Counted from the stretch's first letter, positions 12,201-23,930 are shown. The stretch: 64,000 nucleotides of DNA from Linanthus parryae (GCA_023055425.1 JALGPY010000006.1:67984127-68048126), one strand, 5' to 3'. The notes: a model not told the origin generated them from the letters alone. Program-made: numbers and translations.

Positions 12201-12916
12201 TTGGCACACCAAGGGCAATGGTGAGCGAAGGGTCACACTTCATAAACCGAGTGTTTGCCAGAGTTTTGAAGTCGTATGGGGTGTCTATCCATAAGGTTTC
12301 CCTACCTTATCACCCCCAAACCAATGGGCAAGCTGAAGTTTCTAACAGGGAGATCAAGGGGATTTTGCAGAAAACCGTCAATGCCGGGCGCAAGGATTGG
12401 GCTGTGAAACTGGATGATGCATTGTGGGCATACCGTACCGCATGGAAGACGCCACTGAACATGTCACCATTTAAGCTTGTCTTCGGTAAGGCATGCCATC
12501 TCCCTGTGGAGCTAGAGCACAAGGTATACTGGGCAATCAAGCGGTTGAACATGGATTCCGGGTTGGCAGGGCAAGCACGGAAGATGAAGCTGCTTGAACT
12601 TGATGAATGGAGATTACATGCTTATGACAGTTCCAGGATATACAAGGAGAAGACAAAGAGATGGCACGACAGTCATCTCAAACCAAAAGAACTTCGTGTG
12701 GGGCAGAAAGTGTTGTTGTTCAACTCTCGCATGAAGCTCTTTCCGGGAAAGCTTCGTTCTAGATGGTTCGGGCCGTTCTGGATCCACCAAATTTATCGTG
12801 GGGGTGCGGTTAAGTTAGAAGATCCTCATACGAAGGAATGCTTCCACGTCAATGGAAGCAAAGTTAAGCCGTACTTGGAATCAGCGCCAACACCGGCCAA
12901 AGTGGATGCTATCTAA
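9292..12916 (+). pseudogene. pol (protease, RT, RNase H, integrase) of Athila-like element A
   Basis: Continues the gag frame. Protease LCDLGASINLMP (Asp at 9487) and LILGRPFLATGE; RT from about 10090 with RMPFGLCNAPATF and the catalytic FMDD box at 10772-10783; RNase H from about 11200 ([26 protein letters not shown]); integrase core [11 protein letters not shown] and [12 protein letters not shown], ending at TAA 12914-12916. Lesions: an 11-bp deletion in RT near 10614 shifts the frame; in-frame TAA 11153-11155, TGA 11912-11914 and TGA 11963-11965, the last removing a zinc-binding Cys region of integrase; and one codon missing near 12226 where element B has Ser-Asp-Glu, so the second catalytic Asp of the DDE triad is lost. 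The element cannot encode a working polymerase or integrase. Confidence 0.9.
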
Positions 12917-12944
12917 TTTGACGAGCCGTGATCTTTATGGGGTA

Positions 12945-13001
12945 ATTGGGTCGGGTCGTCGACCATAAATTACAAAGCGCTTGTTGGGAGGCAGCCCAAC
13001 G
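12945..13001 (+). promoter_or_regulatory. Conserved post-pol element with short hairpin (element A)
   Basis: Just after the pol stop lies GGGTCGG-x-CGTCGACC, then AAGCGCTT and TTGGGAGGCAGCCCAA, the last able to form a stem (GTTGGG with CCCAAC). The same block follows pol in element B at 44494-44551, although neighbouring non-coding sequence has diverged. Function unknown; conservation suggests a cis-acting RNA or DNA signal. Confidence 0.6.
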
Positions 13002-13394
13002 TATTTTCTGCGTTAGTAGAGAGAGTGTGTTTTAAATACTGTTGTGTGTGTTTTTCTGAACATTTTGCTTTATGAGGGGTGAGAGAGCGAGAATTTGACA
13101 TTTGAATTGAGTCTCCGCAGGATTACAAGTGCATACGCGATTCAGACTCCCCTTCTTGATGTGCGTAGACTCGCATTGAAAGGCGCACATCGGAGTCCGG
13201 ACGTAAAAGCAAGGCGGAATTAGAGCGAGAAAGTTATTGATGTGATCACGACGAAATTCCCGAGAATATTGGGAAGTTTTTCACGACAAATGGGCTCAAG
13301 GACAAGGGGAAGCATAAGGAATTCAAGCTAAGGAGCCTCGATGATCAAGCAAAGGAAGCGGATCGAAAAAAACATATAAACTGAAGTCAGACTT

Positions 13395-13533
13395 GTTCGC
13401 ACGAACAAGTCTTTGTTCACACGAACAAGAAGAGGCCAAAAACCAGCTGTTAAAAAGCACGAACAGACTTTTTGTTCCCGCGAACACTTTTTAACAAAGT
13501 GCTCGTGCGGACAATAGTCTTGTTCACACGAAC
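13395..13533 (+). repeat. Internal copy of the U3 GTTCGCACGAAC repeat block (element A)
   Basis: Near-palindromes at 13395-13406 (GTTCGCACGAAC), 13415-13426 (GTTCACACGAAC), 13474-13485 (GTTCCCGCGAAC), 13501-13512 (GCTCGTGCGGAC) and 13522-13533 (GTTCACACGAAC). The similarity to the LTR block at 6188-6333 extends beyond the 12-mers: GTTAAAAAGCACGAACAG here matches GCTAAAAAGTACGAACAG in the LTR. It therefore looks like a diverged duplication of part of U3, placed between pol and the post-pol ORF. Confidence 0.8.
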
Positions 13534-14233
13534 AGAAGGTCAACAAGCTTTGGACGTGTAATAGAGGGGCAGAATCGGAAGTTTGGGTGAATTTTATACA
13601 ACATCGGGCATGAACATAGTTCATCTTCCTCCTCATTCACTCAAACCCTCACAGCTTTCTTCTCCCTCTCTGAATCCCGTCCATCCTCTCCTCCCTTGAC
13701 ATCTCCGACGAATTTTTGTGGTTCTCCGTTGCTCTTCAGGCCGTCCCACACTCCGGCGGTCTCCGTCTGCCTCACTCCGGCGACCAAGCTTCAGAATTTC
13801 TCTCTCTCTCCGACGGGTTTCACCGCAACCACCACCAAAAATCTCCTATTCTCCGGCGTTTGGGTGGACTTCCGGCGGCCTAAGCAAGCCTCCAACACCA
13901 CCTCTTTGGTGTTGAGGGCAATTGAAGAAGAAGAAAGTTCAATTTGGGGATACAACCCACCTAGGGTTCGTCGGGGACAACTTCAAATTGACAACGGAGG
14001 AGTTCAATTTAGCTCTCGGTGAAGAAGGAAGAAGTGACGGGGACAACAAGAAGGAGCTAGGAGCACCACTCAATCGGAAAAAGCCAACGAAAGATTTCTG
14101 CGACCAAATCGGGTTCTTGCCGGAAGTTTCTGCAAATTCGTGCCCGTAAGAACAAATCCGGGCACGTAGGTACTCCTAATCCTTCTCTTTATTTGTACTC
14201 TCTTTGCGTTGTTGAATTGCATTGCTTGTTGTC
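13534..14233 (+). promoter_or_regulatory. TATA-like box and pyrimidine-rich leader before the post-pol ORF (element A)
   Basis: TTTTATACAA near 13592 is followed about 35 nt later by a long C/T-rich stretch (about 13620-13860) resembling a plant 5' leader, then reaches the ATG at 14234. Short ORFs here have no recognisable protein family. With the upstream repeat block this could be an internal promoter for the post-pol ORF; that is inference. Confidence 0.35.
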
Positions 14234-15612
14234 ATGTCTAAACGAAAATCCGCTACTTTTGACGACCCCGTATTCCAACCCGTTAGGAGAGTAGGGTCGT
14301 CCAATGTGGACGAGATGGTCGTTGAGGACCACCATGTTATACCTAATGAAGAGCCCGAGTATGTGGTGCCGGAATCTCCGCCACACCCAATACTCAACAA
14401 ACCAATGCCCCCTAGGCCTCGTTTGGGAAAGGGTATGTCGGACAAGAGGCTTAAGATAGCCAATGCCAATGTGACACCGACTAATTACTGTACCTATCGG
14501 TGTGTCAGCTCTCATGCTCACGTGGCGTCTTTCCGCGACCGATACCTCAAGCTAAAAGGTGCGGCTGAGAAACCCTACCCCATAGACAAGTTGAAACTCA
14601 TGCCTACCGAACTCATAGAAATTCATGAACGTGAGGGGTTAGATAAATGGTTTGAGTTGTGTGGACCATCTAGCTCTCAAATTGCGCGAGAGATTTATGT
14701 TAATCAGAGGTTTGGGGACGAGGGAGAGAGTAAGGATGATAGGTTGGTGTATTGTAGGGGTAATTGGGTGCGTCTAACACCGGAGACGATTAGCAAGGCC
14801 CTCAAATTTCAAGAGTTGGACCCCAACACCAAGTGTGTGTACCATGACATGATTAGGAGACCCGATGTAGTTCCTATGGTTAATGCTTTTTGTTTTTCGG
14901 GGGAGGGGGCATATCCATGGGATAAGTCAAAAGCTGAGGTGACGGGTTGGACGGTGCTTAAGAAATGCCTACTCCCACGTGCTAAGTGGGTTTGTGAGAT
15001 GCTTGAGAATTGGGTCTTAGGCATCACGCCTAACCCCAGATTCACATTCCGCCTATGTTGTATGACCATGTGCGTTTGGTTAGGGCAGAGGATTGACATT
15101 CCTCAAATGATTTGGCTCAACATCATGGCATGCAAATCGGAGGGAAACAGAATGGCCCCGGGTCACACTTGTTTGTTGACCAAATTGGCTATACAGGCAG
15201 GGGTAGTGGTGAGTGATTTGGATATCCTGCAACCAACCGACCGCGAGTGGTCGAAATATCTGAAACCCCCTAAGGTGTCTAGGTCTAGGAAGGGCAAGGA
15301 GAAGTAAGGCGAGTCATCGAGCACCGACGCTCTTTTGCAGAGCATGCACCAGATAATGTTAGAGTCTAAGGCGGTGAATGAGAGGCAGTTTGCTCATGAC
15401 CGTAGCAACCGGAAGAAATTGGGAGATTATGTTAAGACTCTAGGGAAGTGGGTAGCTCAGTTAGCTCAGTCGAGCAATGTAACCCTAGACCCTAGCCCTG
15501 CAGTGAGGAGTTGTGGTATGATTCGAGTGATTTTGAGGAGACTGGTTCAGCAGAGGAGGAGCCTGGTTCAGCAGAGGAGGAGTCTGAGGACCAGGGTTCC
15601 GAGTCCGAGTAG
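14234..15612 (+). pseudogene. Athila post-pol ('env-like') protein of element A
   Basis: From ATG 14234 an open frame encodes about 357 residues to TAA 15305-15307. The frame stays open beyond it to 15655, but a shift near 15500 restores a more likely acidic C terminus (EELWYDSSDFEE, then two GSAEEE units from a 21-nt duplication) ending at TAG 15610-15612. Sequence: basic N terminus, Pro-rich segment, then a domain with VYCRGNWVRLTPETI, LLPRAKWVCEML and DIPQMIWLNIMA. The post-pol ORF of element B shares the same spaced pattern. This is the position called 'env' in Athila elements. I see no signal peptide or clear membrane span, so envelope function is not supported. It resembles the widespread 'putative plant transposon protein' domain. 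Role unknown. Confidence 0.7.
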
Positions 15613-15655
15613 ATCCACCGCCCCTCACATTAGACATGCTGAGTCCTTGGTTTGA

Positions 15656-17910
15656 CTTCTAAATTCGTTGAGGACAACGATGTATTCTAGTGTGGCGGGA
15701 GTGTTAGTCTTGACTAGCTAGTCCGTGTCTGCATCACCCTGTCTGCATATAGTTTGCTAGGTCATATTGTGTATATTTGCGTGGTCCGTGTCGTGTGTTA
15801 TGATATTATGTCGTATCGTGATGTGTTAGTCGTGTATATATGTGTTTATTATGTGTTTGTGTTTTATATTGCACGTTTTCTTATTTGAGTCTACCTACCC
15901 TATCGAGTCAGTTGCGTAGTTTTGTTCGTGTCGGCTTTGCATGTAGAGTAGGAATTATATGGAAAAAAAATCAAAAATTGAAAAATCCTAGAAATGAAAA
16001 AGAGAAAATTTTGAGAAAAGGGCAATCGAAAGAGGCTAAAATTTGATAATTCGCGAAGTGTGAGGATTTTAGGCATAGAGCATGATTTGCGACCGAGAGT
16101 GACGACGTGAGTTCCCCCTAGTAGGTATAGAGAGACTTTCTTTACGGGAATGCCTACCTGTTTTCGACACTTACAGGATTTTCAAAGCTAAAGTGTGTGC
16201 CTATTTTCGTACAAGAGCTGAGCTAGGTGTGAGCTAAACAAGCCGAACATCCATGTGTACGTCTTAGGTAGTCGCCAACCCGCCTCGTAGTGGCACACGA
16301 AACAGCTGTGCGAGGTCGTGTATTAGAGCACTCACTGCTTTTAGAACTCACCTTGTAGGACCGTTAGACGCCCCAATTTGAACCTTGGATTCTTTGCTAG
16401 CCTTCGGACTTAAGGTGACGATTTTAGGCCTTCATCACAAATTGCTTAGAAGCACCATTGTAGTGCGTCACGAGGGAGTTGTAGTTGAGGGGGTTCGATG
16501 AGGGAGTAATTTATGGCATTTCATTGAGTTCTACATTTCGCTTGCACTTCATTGATTATCTACGAGGGGATGCGAGGGTGAGTGAGTAGGCTTGCGCACT
16601 TCGGTGTGGCGGTGTTCCATGCCATTACATCATGGACACGGTTGTAGAGAGCCGTGAGTGCGTGACGTCTAATCCGCACGAAATTGGGTTGGGTGAACTT
16701 AATTGGTGGATCGTGCTAGGTACCGGTTTCTATCACTTTGGTGTAGGAGGATCGGTTGGATTAGGCACGAGACATTCATCTTTGAGACTACTTGAGACGG
16801 GATACGGTGACGTTCGAGTGTGGGGGTGTCGACTTTTGACTCCGGACATTGAGTGTGAGCTTGCGACGACTCCACTCCCACACATGTGCTTCATTGGTTT
16901 TGCGGCTTGGATTTGATATGGATTTCTTACGAGTTAGGAGAAGATGATACTTTTATGTGATATTCATTCATCGGTTTACGTGCTTACTTCTCCTAGCATA
17001 ATTGATTATTATTTGAAGACCACTCGGATATTTGTGATGGATTTTTGGCATTGTGAGAGATATGTTCTAGTTAAAAAAAACAGAAAATGAAAAAAGAAAA
17101 GAGAGAAAAAGAAAAAGGAGAGATGAAATAAAGTTTTGAGTTGAGTTTGAATTGGAACGAGTGGTGGAGCAACTTTGACGACGATTTTTCACATTTCATG
17201 CACGACGGACAACGATGGCTACGGAGATCGCTAGCGTACCGGGGTTTGAGGGAATTGAGGGCCGGAGGTGGTGAGCTTCGGGTTTCGGTTTCTAACATCG
17301 TGGTGAGGGTGTGTGAGATGTGGGACTTGATGTGAGAATGTGACGCTTAGGACTTGATTACGACAAGCTTATCCTTATGTCCCTAAGCCTCATCATTTGA
17401 AAACCGTTAGAGGATTAGGAGCTCGGACCTTGGATGTGGCTTTGCCTAGTGTAGTCTCTTATTTCGTGACACGCGCGAAGAGGTGGCGTATTCTTGAACT
17501 TAGTAAAGTTAGGCTTTCTATACTAGCTAGGGGAGATTCTCGTTGTCGAATTTAGTTTCAACTCATGCTTTGTTCCTAGAGTTCTCATCACTTCATGATA
17601 TTCGATTTAAGCCAATGGAGATTGTCCGATCTCAACCAAAAAGATAAAAAGTTCGTTTTATGTTTATATGTGTTTGTGTAGGATCGAGTTGTAATTTTGC
17701 ACTTGCATCATCTTGTTGCATTGTTGAGTCGTGTGTTGTTATTGAGTCGGCTAGTTAAGATTGGTATGCAACGGTGTTTCTAGTAAGTATGCAAATCACA
17801 GCTCATGCCACTTTTGGGATGTTGTTTCATTGGAGGATGTCTTTGGTTAGATTGTGATTGAATTTTGATTGGATTGCTCGGGACGCGCAATAGGTGAGTG
17901 TGGGGGTGTT
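15656..17910 (+). other. Non-coding 3' region of element A, ending in polypurine tract
   Basis: About 2.2 kb without a recognisable gene. It includes A-rich runs (15961-16030 and 17075-17130) and scattered short ORFs without family resemblance. A purine-rich stretch with GTGAGTGTGGGGGTG at 17894-17908 directly precedes the 3' LTR and is the likely plus-strand primer. Confidence 0.75.
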
Positions 17911-19555
17911 TGATAACTCCGCATTAGGAGTTATATTCTTTAGGATTCACTACCGTTTTGCGAGCGTTTCGGTGCATTTGTGTGAGAAATTGGCCCAATC
18001 CTAGTTGTTTTGAGCATATTTGAGTTTTTGAGCTTTATTTCGTAATCCGGGAGTTTTTCGTATAATTTATGCATTGTTTATCGCATGTGATCTTCCGGTA
18101 TGTGTTCGTGTTGTGTATTTCAGGAACCGAGAGCTTGGAGCGACTATTTTGGAGCGGGAACGAACTTCAGAACAAGAGGATAGCTTAAGGATATGCTCGG
18201 GAATGGAGACGATTGAGGAAGAATGAGGAAAAGAAGCAAAGAAGTGGAGAATCCAGAAGTGTTCGTGCAAACACAGCCTTGTTCGCACGAACAAAATGCC
18301 TTAGAAGAATTTTTGGAGGCTAAAAGAGGAGAAAAATCAACTGCTGAAAAGTACGAACAGCATTCCTGTTCGCACGAACAAGGAACAAACTTTTGTTCGC
18401 ACGAACAGAGGGAGCCAGCACATATTTTTGGGGCTTTTCTGCTATTTATTGAAAGTTTGAAGACTCCAGCCTTGTTCTAACATAGAAGGATAGACTATGG
18501 GAAGTATTCACGCATCTTTGGAGTCTTGGGAGCTAGAGAAGAAAGGAGACGAAGCTTGGAGCTTGGAAGATCATCAACATTGAAGATTTTAGCGTTTGAT
18601 CATCTTTTCTTCGTCTATTCTTCATGACTTTCATTGTTTTGAATATGTTGAACGCTTTTATGTCTAGCTAGACTCTTTTAAGCTAGGTGATTGATGGAAA
18701 ACTAGGGTTTGTGGATGATTTTCCGGATTTACGACTTGTTGCATGCTTTGACTTAAATCGATGAATGTTCTAGTTATCTTATCTATGCTTGTGCTTTATT
18801 CTTAATGGTCTTGGCTTGATCACCCGTAGAATATTATTTGTTGAGAGGGTTGCATGAAAGTGAGCTTGTTGATATGTGTTAAAGAATAGCATAGGTAATC
18901 TTGTAGTTTCTTGAGACCGAGACGAGACAGGAACTTGATTAACCGTGTGAGGGTAGTTTCGGTTGATATTGTTAGAACTTAGTGAAAGCGGTGGACCGAC
19001 GGGACCCGGTGAACGAGCCTAGCAAATCAAATAGAGTGTAACGGTAGACGGAGGTGGACCGACGGGACCTGGTGAACGAGCCTAGCAAATCAAATAGAGT
19101 GTAACGGTAGACGGAGGTGGACCGAGAGGACCCGAAGGCTATTGATTGCACAAATTCATGTGAGATTGAGAGAAGATCATGATGAGTATTACCCGGTGTA
19201 ACTAGAACATGCATAAAGTGTTTCAAGCATAATCCGGAAATCGTTAACAACCCTAGGGACCATCAATTTCCTAGTTCTTCTTTATTAATCGTATTTAATC
19301 ACAAGTTACTCTCGTTAAAATCAAAAATTCTACAAAAATAATTAGTTAGTAGTCATTTATTTGAAGTCGCTTGTTTGTGGGCGACGAACTTATAAAATCA
19401 AACACCTTTTTACCGGTTACATAGATATCTTAAAATAATTCTCTAGTTAACTAATAGTCGTAAATTCCCTTGGGTTCGATACTCGGAGTCTTAAAAATAC
19501 TCGTAATACTACTTGACCGTATACTTGCGTTTAAGTACGTTAAGAATTCGCGTCA
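17911..19555 (+). repeat. 3' LTR of element A
   Basis: 1645 bp, starting TGATAACTCC and ending CGTCA. It repeats 5839-7418 with roughly 55-60 differences by eye. It keeps the terminal inverted repeat (17913-17920 with 17927-17934) and the repeat block (18261-18272 altered, 18281-18292, 18368-18379, 18395-18406). It is longer than the 5' copy mainly because of a 63-bp tandem duplication at 18991-19116. Confidence 0.9.
18991..19116 (+). repeat. 63-bp tandem duplication in 3' LTR
   Basis: Two successive units starting GTGGACCGACGGGACC at 18991 and 19054, differing at one base in that opening; a third unit start at 19117 continues into unique sequence. The 5' LTR has a single unit, so the duplication arose after insertion or in one LTR only. 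Confidence 0.85.
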
Positions 19556-19707
19556 CAGTACATGCTCTACTACTAATTCTGATCAAACAAATCTTTCATA
19601 AGTGAATCTGAAGGTTCTAAAACCAAACAGTCTTTCTCCCACATGGAAATTATCTTCTTCATATGGTTACGCTTTTGCTTCGCTTAGTTAAATTGTTGCA
19701 CAGCCCT

Positions 19708-21958
19708 TTAAATGGCTTCATTTTGCTGACGAAGTTTGACATTCTCAATGGTAAGGTCTTGACAACCAAACTTGAGCAAAATAGAATTGTTGATCTTTGT
19801 TAACCTTCGAATGAGAAAATCAAAGTCGAGCTTGCCATGCGAAACAATTTGAACATGTTGTGCAGTTTCCAAGAAATACTTCGAATTTGTTAGAGATATG
19901 CTCACTAGAGTTGTGTCTTGTATCTCCTCCAAAATGCATGATATTTCAGTAAGAAGATATTTTCCTTTCTTTCGGCAATAACTCCATTTCCCTTTCAAAA
20001 GTCTTGGGGTACGAAAGTCGTATCTTCATAAGCCAGTGCAGAGAAGATTTCTTTATGCCTGCATTACAATAAGGAAGATATTAAATAATGAGATTCATCT
20101 CGGTCACTAGCATAATAAAATGAGAATTTTATTACCTGTGCCATCAATGATTTATCGAAGAGATGTAATTTGTCGCACCAATGCTTGACTGCTTGTAGAA
20201 GCTTCTTGTTCAGCAAATTTCTTGTATGCGAGAACTTCTTGCTCAAAATATTCTCCAGGAATAATGCAAATTTCTTCATTCACGATAGTTACAGCAGCTT
20301 GAGAACCTCATAATCTCCATGGATTTTGAGGAAGTAATGCACCCAAATTCATATCGGAGGAGCGATCTTCGTCACGTGAATCTTCACTAAACAATCCAGA
20401 AAGAGACAAGTTTCCACTTTGAGATCTTGTTCTAATACCTTCAGAAGATGCAACATTCCGTAATACAGATGTATTACTTGGATTTGTCACAGGTGTTATT
20501 CCTTCTTTGAACCTCAGTTGTGGCCACAGGGGTACTAACGCTTGATGAAGCATTTTGGTTTGGCTCAGCAATCGTCGCATTTGTCTCATTCGCAATAGCC
20601 GTCTCAGGTTGATTGGATCGAATAGCTTCAGTTACGGAGGATAAGTTAATCATCTCTGTTTGATGCTCATTTTGGACCAGATTAGCTTCTACAACAGGAG
20701 TTGAGTTAATCACTTCTGGTCGATCTTCATCCTGCTCAAGATTTTTCACATTCATATTATCTGCAACGGGTAATTGATCAGATTCCTTTTGAGGGTTTTC
20801 CTCTTTTTCTTGTTCGACAATGAGCTCAATTCGATCATCTTTGATTTGTGGTTGGTCTTCATGTACTCGCACTTCCTTCATCTGAACTGATTGCTCAGAC
20901 ATCACTACATCTTCAGCAGAAGCCTCAGTAATGACTTCAAAAGGCCGTACAACAACACTTCGATTTGAGGGAATTCTTGAACCTTCAATTTCTGCATCAA
21001 TGAAAAATTATTGGTATATGTTTGACAAATTGTACCATTGAATTTTGAAAAGTTTAGTGCGTAAAATCACCTCCACATTCATATAGGATAGCATCTCCAC
21101 ATCCATATGGGATGTCAGCATGAGAAGTATGCCGAAGATTATCATCAATTCCTTTAAAAGTGCATGACCCGATTATATGCGAAGTATTGTTATAGTTTAT
21201 GACAATTCAGACGTTTATGATTATGACCATAATTTGTTTCATTTACCTGATGATTCTCCACATCGATCCACTAACCATTGAAGAATGTCACGTTTAGACA
21301 CCCCATGGTTAATGCTTGAAATATAATTTCTTGGTGTGATAATGCAAATTTGAAAATAGTACCTTCATTTGCATCACCCTATTTCTTGGAAATCTGATTG
21401 GGCACGTTGCATTTCTTCAACAACTGGAAGCGAACTTTGTTCCTCCAAACTTTTCTTTAGAGCAAGTTGAACTTGTTCTTATTCTTCTTGTCTTTTGCGT
21501 TCCTCGACAGCTTCTGCCATTGTCCTAGATTCTTCGATTACATCCTCTATATCATGTTCTCCGTCGACATCTGCTTGCATGCAATTTGTATTTTTCTCAT
21601 TCTTCTGTTGGAATGTTCCACTGTGTATTTCTTCTGAATCTATAGTAAAATATGTTATGAAAAAATTCTGAGACTCATGTTATAGTTTCTGTTTGAAGAT
21701 ATAGTTACCTTCTTCGACTGCAGCAGTTGCATCTGTATTGTACTCAACAAAAACAAAGATACTATACTGTCGCGCGCTTGCTAAATTCTTCTTTGATGGC
21801 AACTGAGTTTTGCTTTTAGTTCTTGGTATTGCTGCCCTTGGAGCTAACTTTTCAACACCAGCTAGAATTTTTCTTGGGCGCTTCACTTTTCTGGTGACTC
21901 CTGCATCTGTTACAATCGCAGATTTCATCCTTTCAATTGTTGAATCGAATAAGAATCC
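19708..21958 (-). pseudogene. C-terminal exons of a decayed antisense multi-exon gene
   Basis: Minus-strand reading shows short exons with GT-AG junctions that join in frame. Exon about 21958-21709, intron 21708-21640 (69 bp); exon 21639-21363 with one TAA, encoding a Glu/Lys-rich coiled-coil-like segment; exon 21314-21247 (VSKRDILQWLVDRCGESS), intron 21246-21152; exon 21151-21071 (IDDNLRHTSHADIPYGCGD), intron 21070-20992; long exon 20991-20136 with frameshifts near 20500 and 20310; intron 20135-20059; last exon 20058-19708. The gap between 21363 and 21314 is only 48 bp and may not be a true intron. The middle part is Glu/Asp/Asn-rich and low in complexity. I do not recognise the C-terminal domain. 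It probably belongs with the plant-mobile-domain-like exon at 27069-26558; several lesions make it a pseudogene. Confidence 0.55.
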
Positions 21959-22479
21959 TAAAAAGACAAAAGCATATGATGAGCGAATCGGATAAGAATC
22001 TCCATGGTCATGCTATGCATGAGGGGAGCCATTTCCTTCATATTCTTCATGATTTAAGCTCTTTAAGGTCGCATCCATCTACTTCCTTTTTTATCTATTC
22101 TACTCATCATCTTGATAGTTCATGTTCATGATAGGAAATTACCTGAACTTTGTTTGCATGTGTGTTTTGGGTCTTGAATTGTAACTTTTGAACATGAATT
22201 CCTCAAATTCTCGCATGATTCTTCAAATCCTTGATGTGAATATGTTATTTCATGTCTAATTGGTAGTATGTAGGTATATATCAAGTTATTTTTAGTTGCA
22301 TGTATCATAGAATTGATTTGATCATGTTTTGAGTTTTCTAGGTAAAATTGCACGTTGTTACAATCTGACCAGTTTGTCAAAAACGTGCTCTCCAAATTTG
22401 TATCTGTGAAATTTTCAACTCTTACATATTTTGAAACTATACTTAAAGGGGTTCATTTTTAGAAAAAAAAAACATTCTC

Positions 22480-23930
22480 ATAGCATTATTAGTTAATGAT
22501 AAATTGTCATTTGAACTTGCATATTTTCTGAAATTCCGTATCAGTACCAGTCTTGCTATTTTCACTAAAAAAAACTAATTTCGGAAACTTTAGGCACCTC
22601 ATATTTCTTGTGTTGTAACTAGATACATTGATGATTAATTAAAGAGAAGATGAGCATCATTGCTATTCTCCAAGTAGTAGTAATCACCTTTCAAAGTTGA
22701 AAGTTTCTGCCGAACACTTTTCTGTAGAGCATTGTTTATTTATTTTCTAGCTTGAGTTTTATGATAATTATGCATGCTTTCTCTTGATTTTCTAAAATAA
22801 GACACATGTAGGTTCATCATAAATTAATTTCATGATATTAGGAGATGCTTTGATATGTTAAATTTGCCTCTAAAGTCATAGCTACAATTCAGTCCAGAAT
22901 TGTAGTTTCACATGATTTAGAAAACTTGAGTTTTTTGAAATTTTAATTGTTGTGTTGGATTTATTTTGAAATTTGAACATCATTATATGTGCATAAGTGA
23001 CATTTAGAATCATGTTCATATAGAGCATATATTCGACGTGTGAGTATACCACTCGAAAGAGAGTTAATTGAGATTATTGGGATGGACATAGTATCCGACC
23101 TAGACAAACATCCATTCATTCGTTTACTAAGACGTAGCATTATTGTGACTAGATACTTGTAAATTTTAGGCGAGGAATTCGCAGACATAGGCTACTTCAA
23201 CTACCCGTGAAGACTGTGAGTCGCTATCTCGGTGTAAGGTGAGATTACATGCTTAGCCTCGTGTGCGTTGCTACCTTCGTGTCAAAACATGATTTTATGT
23301 CTTATCTCAAAATGTACTTGTGAGTTACATGCTTAGTATCGTGTGGCTTGCTTTCTTCGTGTCAAAATTTGATTTTATAACTTGTCTCAAAATGTGTTTT
23401 TGTGATTCACGTGCTTTACTTGAGTTTGTTTACGTTTTGAAATGATTGCTTTGAAACTGTCACGCGAAAATAATAATTCGTTAATAACGTAAAGTGGAAT
23501 ATGGCACGTACCAAAGCCAGTACTATTTGGGAGGTCCTTTGTTGAAAATTACCATTTGGGAGGTCCTTTGTTGACCATTACTATTTGGGAGGTCCTTCGT
23601 TGACCATTACTATTTAGGAGGTCCTTCGTTGACCATTACTGTATCCGGTTACTTTGCATAATAATTGGCTTCTATGACTATACATTGGAAAACTGGTAAT
23701 TTCACTCGTATGCTAGATGGACAATGACACTTGTGAAAGATTTAATTGGAAATATTGTTGAATATCGGGATGTTTCTTGTTAGCACTGCTGCTTATACCG
23801 TTGCAAACTCTTATAATATTTTACTCATACTTTGTCTCTGTTATTTTTATGGCCTAGTCGTCTATATCATTTTCATGTTTTTACATGCTAAGGTGTATAT
23901 CACTCTAAAATACGGAGTATCTAGTTGGGT
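22480..23930 (+). mobile_element. Partial Tekay-like LTR (block A, 3' half)
   Basis: Shares landmarks, in the same order, with the 4.07-kb LTR of the gag-only array further right: CATGCTTAGCC-x-GTGTG (23250), TTCGTGTCAAAA, TTAATAACGTAAAGTGG (23481), a short tandem repeat block (23521-23640, about four units of ~30 bp with TTTGGGAGGTCCTT) and TTTTACATGCTAAGGTGTAT (23879). The U3 and promoter end is absent. The left border is not defined; 22.0-22.5 kb is AT-rich with nothing recognisable. Confidence 0.5.

Larger units (their letters stand above)
5839..19555 (+). mobile_element. Athila-like Ty3/gypsy retrotransposon, element A (full length, defective)
   Basis: Complete structure: 5' LTR 5839-7418, tRNA-Asp-type PBS 7425-7442, gag and pol 7654-12916, post-pol repeat block and leader, post-pol ORF from 14234, long non-coding tail, purine-rich tract, 3' LTR 17911-19555. 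Both LTRs start TGATAACTCC and end CGTCA. The flanking 5-mers are CACTA (5834-5838) and CAGTA (19556-19560), a target duplication with one substitution. By eye the LTRs differ at roughly 3-4% of sites apart from a 63-bp duplication, so this is not a recent insertion. All coding regions carry stops or frameshifts. It sits in the 3'UTR of the older Tat-type element. Confidence 0.9.

Noticed and set aside
13696..14149. Two short overlapping ORFs (108 and 75 codons) before the post-pol ORF of element A
   Set aside because: Leader-type pyrimidine-rich sequence, no homology to the corresponding region of element B; more likely leader or intron.
22126..22395. 89-codon minus-strand ORF upstream of the antisense exons
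   Set aside because: Has a donor-like site at its end but no resemblance to the other exons; it could equally be AT-rich noise, so not included in the gene.
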